Part shown: positions 38,005 through 48,754 of the stretch, piece by piece
How positions within the stretch are numbered: the stretch's first letter is position 1
Layout of the letters: every line of letters starts with the position of its first letter
Translations under genes and position numbers: made by a program
Notes under the pieces: model-generated
Told to the model about the DNA's origin: nothing
Database searches by the model: none
The model's input: only the letters and a program-made list of their open reading frames with translations
Origin: Cristatella mucedo
Taxonomy: Eukaryota; Bryozoa; Phylactolaemata; Cristatellidae
Assembly: GCA_009760855.2 (NCBI GenBank)
Contig: WPIO01000053.1
Location: 2,055,001 to 2,119,000 of the forward strand
DNA length: 64,000 bases
Reading direction: 5' to 3'

Positions 38005-38036
38005 CCACTTAAATCTCTTGGGAGAGATTTAAGTGG
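38005..38036. repeat. Perfect palindrome, 14-bp arms and 4-nt loop
   Basis: ccacttaaatctct at 38005-38018 is mirrored at 38023-38036 across tggg. Confidence 0.95.
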
Positions 38037-39075
38037 TAGACGTTACCCGGTCGTCAGACGCTTTGCTGTTACCGTGCCCAGCAACACGGCCGTGCTCGAG
38101 CCAGCAGCTAAGCAGCCAGCTGCTGGCTGCCACACTCCCAGCTTCTCGTCGTCCTACTACCTGCTCGTCGGCTGCTCTCGAGGAACCCGAGGCCACCGCC
38201 CCTCGTCTGCCGTCGCAGTTGGCCTCTGCTGCTGCTGCTGCTGCCACTGCAGGTTGCTGCTGCTGCTGCAGCTGCTGCACTGGCTGAGGCATCGGTCACC
38301 TCCAGGTGAGCAGCCAGGCTTTCTATCGGTCGTCCTGCGCAGGTTTTAAGTCCACTCCCATCCCCGCGGGCTCGCTATCGTCGGGCTCTCTATCGTCGCA
38401 CAGGGCCCGATGGCCGAGCTGCCAGGGCCTGCCTGCCGCCTGTGGCCACGTGCCTGCCTTATCGTTGCTCACTGGCTGCTCGCTCGTTGCTTGCTCGTCG
38501 CTCGCTTGCTCTCTCCGGGCCGATCGAGAGTAGGGTACTGTGCCGATGCCACTCTCTGACTACCAGGCGACTTTCCCACCGCAATACAGGTCAGGGGGCC
38601 CTACCTGCACCCGTGTGCAGAGAGGGAGGGGGTAGAAGAGACACTGCATAAGAGCCGCTCGATGCCTGGGGAGGTGTGGCGTTTCGCTGCTGCCTGGGGG
38701 AGTTGTGGCTGCTCTTGGCTGCCGTGGTGCTCCTGGCTGTGCACTTCCGAGCTGGCAGTGCAGCCATGGCCGACAAGTGGTGCCTCCAGGCTGGCTGAAC
38801 TGCCGGTGCTTCCTGCAGCCGATCACACCTGGCAGGACCGATGCCAATAGCCTTTACCCACCCTTTAGCCACTCACTAATGATCTTGCCGAGTGGTAGGC
38901 GCCCAGCATTGGCTTGTTTACATCAACTCAATTGTATCGAGGGATAAGTGATACTGTCGAAGCAGGTGGACAAAACCCAAAGATACACTGGTACAGTTGT
39001 ATGTATGTTTGCATGAATTATGCATCATGCATGAATTAGCTGTATGTATGAATACACCCGTGCTATCCTTGGGTC

Positions 39076-39202
39076 TTTGTCTAGGCTTAAGTGCTTGCTC
39101 TTCAAGGTTGTGAGTTCGAGCCCTATGATAGCCGCTTGCAAGGCAAGTAGCTGCCGAGTTTCTCCTGCTGCTATGCAAATGGGGCTGTTGAATCGGTTTA
39201 CC
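39076..39202 (+). mobile_element. Diverged SINE-A copy
   Basis: gtctaggcttaagtgcttgc, B box gtgagttcgagccct, and a body end of atgcaaatggggctgttgaa follow the SINE-A order with many changes. Confidence 0.6.
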
Positions 39203-39404
39203 TTTACTTAATTATTTGTACTCGACTATTAACTGTATAGCCGCCTCATCCTTCCGTTGGCTTTGTCACGGAAAAGGAGCTTCAAAGTCCACTCTGTGTC
39301 TGGAGACCTTTAAAAGATCACGAGCCCCAATATTTCACATTCAACACGAGCACGCATGCATCTCTGACCCGAGCAAGTGCGCTCAGTAGCTCTCCCCAAT
39401 CCCC

Positions 39405-39477
39405 TCCTCCTCCTACTTTCTCTCCTATTTGCTGACTCTCTCCTCCCACTCTGTCTCTCTCCCCACTCTCTCTCTCC

Positions 39478-39545
<68 letters not shown>

Positions 39546-40275
39546 CACCCTCACTCTCTCTCTTTCTCACTCTCTCTCTCTCCCTCTCCCCACTCTCTCT
39601 CCCCACTCTCACTCTCTCTCCCCACTCTCTCTCTCTCTCCCCACTCTCTCTCTCTCCCCACTCTGTCTCTCCCCACTCTGTCTCTCCCCACTCTGTCTCT
39701 CCCCACTCTCTCTCTCTCTCCCCACTCTGTCTCTCCCCACTCTGTCTCTCCCCACTCTGTCTCTCCCCACTCTGTCTCTCCCCACTCTGTCTCTCCCCAC
39801 TCTGTCTCTCCCCACTCTGTCTCTCCCCCACTCTGTCTCTCCCCCACTCTGTCTCTCCCCACTCTGTCTCTCCCCACTCTGTCTCTCCCCACTCTGTCTC
39901 TCCCCCCTCTCTCTCTCTCCCCCCTCTCTCTCTCCCCACTCTCTCTCTCTCCCCCACTCTGTCTCCCCCCACTCTCTCTCTCCCCACTCTCTCTCTCCCC
40001 ACTCTTTCTCTCCCCACTCTCTCTCCCCCCACTCTCTCTCTCTCCCCACTCTCTCTCCCTCTCTCTCTCTCTCTCCCACTCTGTCTCTCCCCACTCTCTC
40101 TCTCCCCCCCCTCTCTCTCTCCCCACCCTCTCTCCCCCCACTCTCTCTCCCCACTCTCTCTCTCTCCCCACTCTCTCTCCCCACTCTCTCTCTCTCCCCA
40201 CTCTCTCTCCCCACTCTCTCTCTCTCTCCCCACTCTCTCTCCCTCTCCCCACTCTCTCTCACTCTTTCTCTCCCC
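39405..40275. repeat. 15-bp pyrimidine minisatellite (CCCCACTCTGTCTCT)
   Basis: About 870 bp. The central part at 39650-39900 is a regular array of the 15-bp unit. The flanks are CTCTCTCCCCA variants and a (CT)n run near 39480-39538. Apparent long Ser/Pro/Leu or Arg/Glu/Gly frames on both strands are artefacts. Confidence 0.95.
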
Positions 40276-40474
40276 GTCTGCCACGTGACAATCACACTGC
40301 TTGCCGGCGAGCTGCCCAGCAGCCCATGGCCTGCAGCCTGCTTGCTGTGCTTGCTGTGCCTGCAGTGGGTGACGCTTCTGCCACTGCGGCTCCGTGCGAG
40401 CGGCTCAAGTGCAGCTCCTGGGCTAAGTGCACTCCTCGATGCTCCACGATGCTAAGCAGCCATGAGCTCATTGG

Positions 40475-40478
<4 letters not shown>

Positions 40479-40529
<51 letters not shown>
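40479..40529. repeat. (GT)n microsatellite
   Basis: About 25 GT units. Confidence 0.96.
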
Positions 40530-40531
<2 letters not shown>

Positions 40532-40905
40532 CTCTGGACGCCTCTGTTCAAATGTCCTCCTTCAGCCTGCTGCTGCCGCTGGGTCATAGGTGGCTGCTGT
40601 ATGTGATCCCAACTAGGTCAACATCGGGGAACAGGCATTTGAGCGAAGGGGCCCTCGGGCAAAAGGCCCCGGGGCAGCAGCCTTGAGCAGGCTGCTGCCC
40701 CGGCCTCCCCCCCCCCCCCCCGTCGCCCCGCTCGGTGGTTCTAGTGCTAGCATTAGCGTCAGTAACCAGGGCCAGGGGTCCTGCTGCTGACAACCTTTGG
40801 CGTTTTGTTTTTGTTTTAATGAGGCCAGGAACAGATTCTCCGGTATCTGGGAATGGTTGCAAAAAGTCGTAGCCTTTGTTGTACAGTAGCAGGCAGCAGC
40901 TCAAG

Positions 40906-40907
<2 letters not shown>

Positions 40908-40950
<43 letters not shown>

Positions 40951-40955
40951 TCTCT
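40908..40955. repeat. (CT)n microsatellite
   Basis: About 24 CT units. Confidence 0.95.
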
Positions 40956-42332
40956 TTTGACGACTGTTGCCATGGTGCTTTATTTAATGCACTTGCAAGG
41001 CAAGGTAAAGTGATTCAGTCGTGTAGCTCGGCCACCGTGCAAGGAGAGTGAGGCGGGTCACGCTCAGTGGCCACGAGCTCGAACCTTGAACTCGGGAGCC
41101 GCTGCCGCCCAACTGAGCTGCTGCTGCTTGCTTCTGCTGCTGCTGCTGATGCCGCTCAGCTTCTGCTGTCGCTCGTCGGGAGGAGCTCTCGTCGGGAGGA
41201 TGCTAGTGGCAGCTTGCTGATGGCCTGCTGTCCAATGAATGGCCTCTTTCCGGCCATCGGTCGGCGCCTGGGCTCCCTCTGGCCGGAGGGCGAGCCAGCT
41301 CGAGCCCTCGGTGGCTCCCCGGCTCTCTGGCCTCCGGGCTCTTAATTCTAGGCTAACGCCAGGCAGATGCTTCGTGCAGGTAGAATGTTGTTACAAACAG
41401 AGTGTTGCTGCTTCCACGTCCGCAAGCGCAGCTGCCAGTCCCAGCAACCGTCAGGCGACATATCACGTGACTCGTGCCACCCCCCTCCCTCAGAGCAGCG
41501 GCCAGCGAGTCAAGGCATGCCGGCTGTAGCAGAACGAGGCATCAACCAAGAGTGCCCATACCCGAACGTAAACAAGTCCACGTCCGTAGTGCAGAGAAGT
41601 CTAGTCGACAGCGACGGAGGGTTCCGGAGGGTTCCGGAGCCTGAGCCATGGCTTGACACAGCAACTCTCCCACGGCTCATAACCAGCGAGCACAACTCAA
41701 CTCAGGTCAGCTGCTAACGTGCCTCTGACCACCTATCGCGTGGCTTCGGCCTTTTGTGCTGCCTAACCTGCCTAACCGTGAATTATCGCGCAATCGGTTC
41801 AAAGCAGTTATAAGGTAGTCAGGTTTTGTCGACTAACCGATGCTTGCCCTGGCCGAGCACCGTAGGCTGCTGTATAGGAAGGCAGCGCTTATCGGGCTGT
41901 GGAAGAAGGCGCTGAGATCCTGGGCCGGATTACTGCTGCCGGCATAAGCAGGCAGTATGTTGCCGGCAGGACACACTGTAATTAGTCGGAGTGATGGATG
42001 GAAGTCAGCCAAGTGAACCATCTCTCTCAGCTGCCTTCTTGCTGCCCAGCAGCAGCAGCAGCAGCCTGCCCCATTCCGGACAGGCAGCCAAGTAGGTGTA
42101 CTTGGCTGCCTGTAGCTGGCTGACTGGCAGACAGGGCTGCTGCTGGGCTTTAGCTGCAGCAGCTGCGGCAGCGGTCCTACGGCTGCTCCTGCCCGAACCG
42201 GTGCGGCAGTATTGCCACCCTTCAGTGGATAGCTAGTTATCTGCAACGGCGCCCTGATGCCGATGCCTTCGCCATGTTCTAGCAGGACCTGGGCCCAGGA
42301 GCAGCTGGTAGGGCGGCTGGGGGGGGGGGTCC

Positions 42333-42560
42333 ACTCTCTCTCTCTCTCTCTCTCTTGCCCTCTTTCCTCTTTCTCGCCCTCTTTCTCGCTTTCTCGCCCT
42401 CTTTCCCGCTCTCTTTCTCACCCTCTTTCTCGCTGCCTCACTCTCTCCCTCTCTCCCTTACCCTTTCCTTCTTCTCTTTCTCACGCTCCCTCCCTCCTCT
42501 CTCTCACCCTCTCTCCCTCCCTCCACCCCCTCTTTCTGACTCCTCTCTCCTTGCTCTTTT
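42333..42560. repeat. CT-rich degenerate pyrimidine tract
   Basis: (CT)n followed by irregular ctttctcgccct and ccctctctc units. Confidence 0.9.
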
Positions 42561-42618
42561 CTATGCGATTTGTGTTCTCTCCAGTGTGTTCGGCCCTCTC
42601 AGCAGCCAGCGAACGACC

Positions 42619-42804
42619 AGAAGCAGAAGCAGAAGCAGAAGCAGAAGCAGAAGCAGAAGCAGAAGCAGAAGCAGAAGCAGAAGCAGTAGCAGAAGCAGTA
42701 GCAGTAGCAGAAGCAGTAGCAGAAGCAGTAGCAGAAGCAGTAGCAGAAGCAGTAGCAGTAGCAGAAGCAGTAGCAGAAGCAGAAGCAGCAGCAGAAGCAG
42801 CAGC
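42619..42804. repeat. AGAAGC/AGTAGC hexamer array
   Basis: About 31 six-base units. The left third is pure agaagc; the right part mixes agaagc with agtagc. In one frame it would read Glu-Ala repeats, but no surrounding coding evidence exists. Confidence 0.95.
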
Positions 42805-43854
42805 CAGAGAACACTTTCACCGAAAGTGGCTCGGCTGCAATCGTCGGTCGCATTTCCCAGGTGGCTGGCGACGGCTTCCGGGCGACAATCAATTTTTTCC
42901 AATTTCAAATCGGCAGCTCCCCAGGCGAAGCCTGCTAGAGGCAGGAGAAGAAAGGTCGGAGGTCAGAAAAGGTCAGCAGTATTTTTATTGGAATTTCTTG
43001 TCTAGACTGCTGCCGGCTCGAGCAGAGCCTGCTTCTGAGCAGCCGGACATCTGGCAGATGCCCGGCTGCACGAATGCAGGCCTAGCCGATAGCTAGCCTC
43101 AACCGAACGAGCTAGCGAGAGCCGACCGAACGAGCGATCGAGCCGAGTGCACCGGCCGCAGGCTGCTTCGCTGCGTCTGTTGCAGCCATTTCTAGCGGTT
43201 TGCATTGGAGTGCACCCGTGCATGCCATGCACGCTGTGCATCACGGCCTCGTCCAGGCTGCGTTGCTCACAAGCGCTCTCAACGTGCCGGCGCCGTTTTC
43301 GTTCTGACGAATGAGACCCGAGTGTGAACGACCGGCGGGGCGGGGCAGGGCATTGCCACATCGCCGAGGGAGCGAGTGAGCAGGCTGAGCAGGCGGGCTC
43401 ACCGGCTGGCTACCAGCTACCCACCGTGTCTCGGACAGACCACGTGACCGACGTGACCACGCAAATGCTCGAGTGTCTTATTGCACTTGGCCCCCAGATT
43501 ACCCCAGCCCCCTCCCCCCCCCCCCCGTCGTGGTTCGCAAGCCGGTTTTGCTCACCGACCGCTGGCTGCTGTTCGCCGCCCTCCTGGATCGCAGTTGTCG
43601 GGAACGAGATGTGCAACCTTCACGTCCGGACCGAACTAGGCCTAAACCGCAAGTGCTAGTGTCAGCCCATGTGTGACTAATGCACTAGTGACACGTGCAC
43701 CTAGTATCGCGTCGGCTCTTGTTGGTGCAGGGCTAATGCCTGCAGCTACTCAGACTGTAGGGAGCGAGCACGGCAGTGATGAGGAACGCCCACATCCCAA
43801 CATCTGAATTGCCAGCCTTAAGCAAAGGCAGTGACTGTTCTGTGTGGTCGACAC

Positions 43855-44229
43855 CAATCTATGACAATAAATTAGCTGTTCCATTCCTCCGCCTAAAGAC
43901 CGTTGGCGACAGAAGCTGTAGCTCTGCAGGTCCTAGGCTGTGGAACCCGCTTCAACGATTCTTACGCAACGACAACTACTCCTGCTGCCGACTATGGCAC
44001 ATCTTTTTCAGCGGTCCTGAACTGCTACTTCTATGCTACTCACTACCTCAACTGCTCTCCTGACTCTGCTATGCTTCCCACTTTCTCTTTGTTGCGTGAG
44101 ACGAAGTCTGTTGGCTACCGAATGCGTACCGAAAGCCGCTTAGGCTGTGAGTGCGCTACACTAAACTCTCCTGCGTAACACCCACACAGTCTTTATGGCT
44201 TTGTGGGGTTACAGATGGAGATACATTGC
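43855..44229 (+). mobile_element. LINE-Y copy, 5'-truncated
   Basis: Starts at the DNKLAVPFLRLKT segment and keeps GPRLWNPLQRFLR and the 3' block, ending gatggagatacattgc. Confidence 0.9.
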
Positions 44230-44257
44230 AAATCAATCGTTCCGTGACCCAAATATA

Positions 44258-44397
44258 AAAAAATATTCATTTATATAGCGCCCCACGAGAACTTAATCTC
44301 TATTCAGGCGCTTCACATATGCCTCGGGGCTCGAGCCCACGACCTCAGTCAGACCTTGGTCGGGGCGAGCACCTTAACCGCTAGACCAAACCAGCTC
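44258..44397 (-). mobile_element. SINE-B copy, reverse
   Basis: Well preserved on the minus strand: gctggtttggtctagcggtt, aaggtgctcgccccgacc, B box gtgggctcgagccccgagg, then the shared tail (gaagcgcctgaatagagatt). Confidence 0.93.
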
Positions 44398-44534
44398 GGC
44401 GACCCAGAGCTCAATTGCCAATGCCAACTTTGCAGCCGCCTTTATATGGCCTTGGCTCTATATTATTGCGTATTCCTGATCGTTAAAATTCGCGAGCTGC
44501 GAATAATATCAAGTCATAATCTGGACGAGTAGCT

Positions 44535-44658
44535 TTACTTACCTTATTTTACTTACAATTTAATTGCATTTCCCTTTGCAGCAAATGTAAAGCGCCTAGA
44601 AAGAGATTAAGTTCTCTGAGGGCACTTTATCAAGTACATTATTATTATTATTATTATT
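44535..44658 (+). mobile_element. LINE-X 3' tail fragment
   Basis: acaatttaattgcatttccc, the terminal block, then (ATT)n. It is truncated just upstream of the tail. Confidence 0.88.
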
Positions 44659-44782
44659 GCTGCCGTTTCATGGGTCTATTTGCCACGATGTGCTGTCACC
44701 CTGTCGCACGACCTCTCCGGAAGCTGTAGATTTTCCCGTGCTTGCATCTCAGCGTAGCACCGACTGTCTTCTTACTTTGCAG

Positions 44783-45005
44783 GACGTTTGCCGCCGTCTG
44801 CCCCAAGGGAATGTGAAGCAGTGACCGAGCCTCAGCGCCGAGGCACCGGAGGCCGCACCAGAGCAAGGCTGTGACACAGAAGCAGACTGCTGTCACCACT
44901 GCAAGCATATAGGTAGAGAATTTCCCGGCGATTCACGTTGACCTCGCAAGCTAACTCTGCGACGGGCAGCAGCAGGCCGTCTCGTCGTCTGTCGACACTG
45001 GCAAC
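44783..45005 (+). promoter_or_regulatory. Candidate 5' untranslated exon part before the signal-peptide ATG
   Basis: ccgactgtcttcttactttgcag gives a good 3' splice site ending at 44782. If used, 44783-45005 is 5' UTR in the same exon as the ATG at 45006. Alternatively transcription starts inside this stretch. No TATA box is evident. Confidence 0.3.
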
Positions 45006-45117
45006 ATGGACCGGTGCAGAAGCTCAACTGGGCCAGGCAAATCGCGACCTCTGTTCGCATCGCTGTTACTGCTATACTCGCTGCTGGCAGCCTGCTGCTC
45101 CGACTTGGTCGAAGCAG
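45006..45117 (+). CDS. First coding exon: signal peptide of a secreted or membrane protein, probably the Robo-like receptor
   Basis: The ATG sits in a favourable context (ggcaacATGG). The 37 codons begin MDRCRSSTGPGKSRP (basic n-region), pass into LFASLLLLYSLLAACC (hydrophobic core) and end SDLVEA. This is the classic layout of a cleaved signal peptide that targets a protein to the ER. The exon ends g|GTGAGT at 45118, a near-perfect 5' splice site, leaving phase 1. The Ig exon at 62589 is on the same strand and also enters in phase 1, so the two join in frame. No other + strand gene start was recognised between them. The pairing is inference: another gene start could lie between. The open frame continues past the donor into the intron only by chance. 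Confidence 0.6.
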
Positions 45118-45589
45118 GTGAGTGCGATCTTGGCGGCTGCTGTCAGCTGCCGAAGCTTTTCAGCCAAACCCACCGCATACAGAGGCCTGCCCGCAAGCAT
45201 GCTTGCATGTAGAGAGGCCTGCTGCGCCCGTCGGGTTTGGCAGTGAGCCGTGCCAGCTGTTGGCTCCGCGTTACCGGGATGAGGGGCGAGTGTCGGTCGC
45301 TGGCCTAAGGAGCTGACCGGTAGCTGGTAGTGCAGGCCGAGGTCTAGTCGGGCCGACACAGTTAGTAGCCTGCTGCTGTTGCCTGCTGCCACTCCTCCCC
45401 CCATAAAACCGCGGTTGCCACTGTTCATGTCTCCCTTCAGGGCTTGAAAAACATCAAAAGGAATTTGTATTTTCGTTATCGGTGCAAAGCTTGATGGCCA
45501 CTTGAACCGAAACGAATCTGAATAAGTTAAGCCCTAGCCATATCATTCAAAGTTGGCATGTTGGCAGGTTTAGGCACAGCAAGAATAAA

Positions 45590-45665
45590 GAAATAATAAG
45601 ACGTTTGTGTAGTGTCCTAAGAGACAACTAAACTTTCTTAAACGACTTTCTAGGCACTTCGCTCG
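45590..45665 (-). mobile_element. Worn LINE-X tail, reverse
   Basis: aataataagacgtttgtgta, gtgtcctaagagacaactaa and tttctaggcacttcg match the terminal block on the minus strand with a small insertion. Confidence 0.6.
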
Positions 45666-45907
45666 TGATGGGAAAGGAAACTCGTGAATCGGTTCGTGAT
45701 GTTTTGTTTGATGCCACTTTGCAAGCCCTCTGTTGGGAACAAAAGGAGGCCCAGAGCTGCTCGCTGTTTTAGTTTTCACCTCTCTCTCACCTGAGATTTC
45801 TGGGCAAGTTTTTCCAGTACTTTTCCCGGTTCTTTGGTTCACACTTCGGCAGCAAGCAGGCGCACGCCGGATGTGGGGCTGCCGCCGAAACCTCACGATT
45901 CTTCCAG

Positions 45908-45958
45908 CTGCGCAGCCCTCTCCCCCCACTCCCGTGAAAACGTCGTCTACTTGGACAG
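45908..45958 (+). CDS. Possible 51-bp mini-exon of the same gene
   Basis: It is bounded by cgattcttccag on the left and ACAG|GTAAAG on the right. Read in phase 1 it stays open, AQPSPPTPVKTSSTWT plus split codons at both ends, and leaves phase 1 again. It could therefore be inserted or skipped without changing the frame between the signal-peptide and Ig exons. The Pro/Ser/Thr-rich content would fit a short linker after the signal peptide. The acceptor's pyrimidine tract is weak and such short matches arise by chance, so this is only a candidate. Confidence 0.25.
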
Positions 45959-47966
45959 GTAAAGGTCACATTCGGAGCCCTCTCTTTGCAGAGGTCCTGA
46001 GCCGGCTGCTGAGCAAGCAGGCTGCCGGGCCTGTGCAGCTCTCCCAGCTGCTTCCCAGGCCTGCTGCTTGTCGCATGGCCACGTCTACGGCCGTCGCCAT
46101 GCGACGGCTGCGGGCTGCCAAAAGTGCTCATCCGAGCGGAAGAGCCATCACGCGGCGGCTGGCGTAGTGCATCTGCAGCCTCAAACTGTTCCACTGCCGA
46201 TCGTTATCGAGTACGTGCGAGGAAGCCGGCACGGCATGCCTGCCGATTGGGCTGGCCGGGGCGGGCACAGCAGGGCTACAGAAAGGAGGACCAGCGTTGT
46301 CAGATAGGCTTACTCGACATGTTGGCCCTGACCTTGGCCTTGTTAGGCGTAGCCTGTTCATTCTGACTGAGGCAGGGAGGTCGTCCCAGTCAGGGCATGC
46401 CCTCCGCCTAGACTGCTGGTATATATATCCTGCCCGGACCTCGAGCTCGCCTGCCGTCATTCTCACAGAGAAGAAACTGGCCACGTCACATTCACTTGCC
46501 ATGCCGCCGCTGCTCGCTTGTGTCGCTCGCGTGCTTCGTCGGCGGACCGTGCGTCCTGGGCTATGGCGTAGCTCAGTGACTCGGCAACTCGGGCTGCAGC
46601 CGAGCATGCTTTCCTTTAAACTGTAAGCTGCGGCTTCACTCATGCATGCAGCAGCAGCTTCCCTCGGCAAAAAAAAAGCAGGCACGGCAGACTGGCCGGT
46701 CTTTGGCGAGCTAGACACCGACAGCGAGCGAGCAGTTCATCACTGCTGGCCAATTTCAACGGGAACCCACCATTGCTGCTCAGAGCTGCTGCCTCCTCCG
46801 CTGCCGCAGCAACGGCTGCCCGTTGGCCCGCCCGTGTGCTCGCTCCACTCGACTGCAGCCAGGCTTTCTCGAGCGCAGCCGCGGCCTTGCTGCAGCCAGT
46901 CGTCGCCAGCAGTCTTTTCGTTCCGATTTGGCTGCAGATGCAAAGCGGCAGACGCAAGTCAGCGTAGACTGGCACACCGGTAGAGCAGATGTGGAGGGCC
47001 CACCCCCCCACCCAGGGGCTGCCACTGTGGTGTTTGAGTAGCCAGGCAGACTTCCTGCCCCCCCCCAGGCAAGCATGGCTTGGCACTCTCGTGTAATCGC
47101 CACCTCGGTTGACGGCGGTAGCCTTGACCGTGTCATATGCTCAGTAACGTAAGGAAGTGTGGTGCACATGCAGGCGGCCTTGGCCTTGTCGCGTGACGGG
47201 CCCCTCCAGGCTTCGCGTGCCGCTCTGCTCTGCGGCGCCTAGCAGCCAGCCAGCGTGGTGCTCTGGTGGGTCCCTGCTGCCCACGTGGATGCAGTTCTGG
47301 AATCAGCAGCCACCGCCGCCGGATGTCATTCATCCTTTTAGCCTGCCCATGCGCCCCGCTCCTCCGTAGCTGCTGGGCGTGCCGTGCCTACAGACTGCAG
47401 TGTCGACCTCTCAGGCGCCGGCACTGGATCGCTTTAAGGCCACCGGTCTCCAGTGGAATGCTTTGCACTAGGCAGATGCATCGGGTGATTGCATTAGGTA
47501 TTAGTTATCGCCTGTAATAGGCGTGCACGTGCTGACAGGCCGACTGGATTTTCAGCCTAATTTCGCCCGAAGTGAGTTTCTGCTACTCTCTTCTGGCAGG
47601 TAAGAGGCTCTAGCTGCTTGGGCTCTGCCCCTCCTCCCAAGAAAGTAGTCAGTCAGCTGATTCTCACCGAGTGGACCACCCAGCCCATGCCGGACATCTT
47701 TGCTGCTTGTTTCATCAGCTCTGATTGCCATGACTGCTGCTGTACCTTTGCCTGGCATAAGAAGCAGGCACCAGCTGCAGCTGAAGGGTGTGTGTGAGCT
47801 TGCACGCGTGTGTGCATGTGGTCTTCTTCTTATTGTGCAAGGTTGCAAGGTCAGCGCTTAGGGTTTGCCACGGCTGCATCCACTCGAAGCCGTCATGGCC
47901 CCCATCAGATGCAGTGACTTGACACGGGACTGGCTCTGATGCCGGTAAATGACTAGTTCGTTGTAG

Positions 47967-47967
<1 letters not shown>

Positions 47968-48017
<50 letters not shown>

Positions 48018-48018
48018 A

Positions 48019-48084
<66 letters not shown>

Positions 48085-48190
48085 GGGAGTCTCTGGTAAG
48101 ATAGGTACATATACCTATATTCATATTTTAATAAACCAGCTGTATATATATAATTTTTTATAATATATATATATATATAATTTTTCATTT
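47968..48190. repeat. (GT)n(AT)n with mirrored ends
   Basis: About 23 GT units, then tgaaaaattatatatata opening a long AT run (48024-48081). A second AT run at 48158-48177 ends atatatataatttttca, the reverse complement of the opening. The whole 48016-48188 block could fold back on itself. Confidence 0.85.
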
Positions 48191-48676
48191 TCTCTCACGA
48201 GCTACTACCACTTAGCTGGCTGGTCTCCCCACAGTGGCTTCTCCTCACATGCCCTGCCATGCTGGGGGGGGGGACGTACCCCTTTCACCTGCCCTGACCA
48301 GCGCCATGTCATGGCAAACGCAAACTTGGCTTTGGTTTGTCGCCCAGATGCAAGTTATCTTAAGACCTGGGGACATTGGCTGGGTGCGAATTTTACCTCC
48401 CTAGTTCATTCTCCAAGGATATTTCGCTCGATGTGGCCTTTGTGTTAGCCTGGTGTGGTTCTAACAATCGAAGGGACACGGGGATCGACGGGGGGGGGGG
48501 GAGACCGTTCATATGCCGTCATGAACGCTGCGTCATGAATGAACGCTTGAAGAAGCAGCAGCAGCATGACAAGGTGAGGAGGTCAAGGCCAGCAGCGCTT
48601 GCTGTTGGACTTTTTATCAGCTCATTGGCTGCTGTTGGGCGGCACCGGGCTCCAAGGAGCTCTAAGCTTGCTGCTG

Positions 48677-48677
<1 letters not shown>

Positions 48678-48750
<73 letters not shown>
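48678..48750. repeat. (CT)n microsatellite
   Basis: About 36 CT units. Confidence 0.96.

Positions 48751-48754
<4 letters not shown>

Larger units (their letters stand above)
36310..39070. other. No gene recognised; CTG/CAG-rich
   Basis: Contains a CTG run, a perfect palindrome (38005-38036) and GCTGCTG clusters near 38.2 kb. Open frames are low-complexity Ala/Ser/Cys sequence. Confidence 0.35.
40960..43850. other. No gene recognised; repeats at 42.3-42.8 kb
   Basis: Open frames here lack recognisable domains apart from repeat-encoded Glu-Ala or Leu runs. Confidence 0.35.

Noticed and set aside
39310-40589. Open frames of 228-386 codons on both strands
   Set aside because: They come from the pyrimidine minisatellite and its complement; the composition is pure repeat.
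42257-43096. 279-codon frame with Glu-Ala repeats
   Set aside because: Driven by CT-rich and AGAAGC repeats; no domain or splice support.
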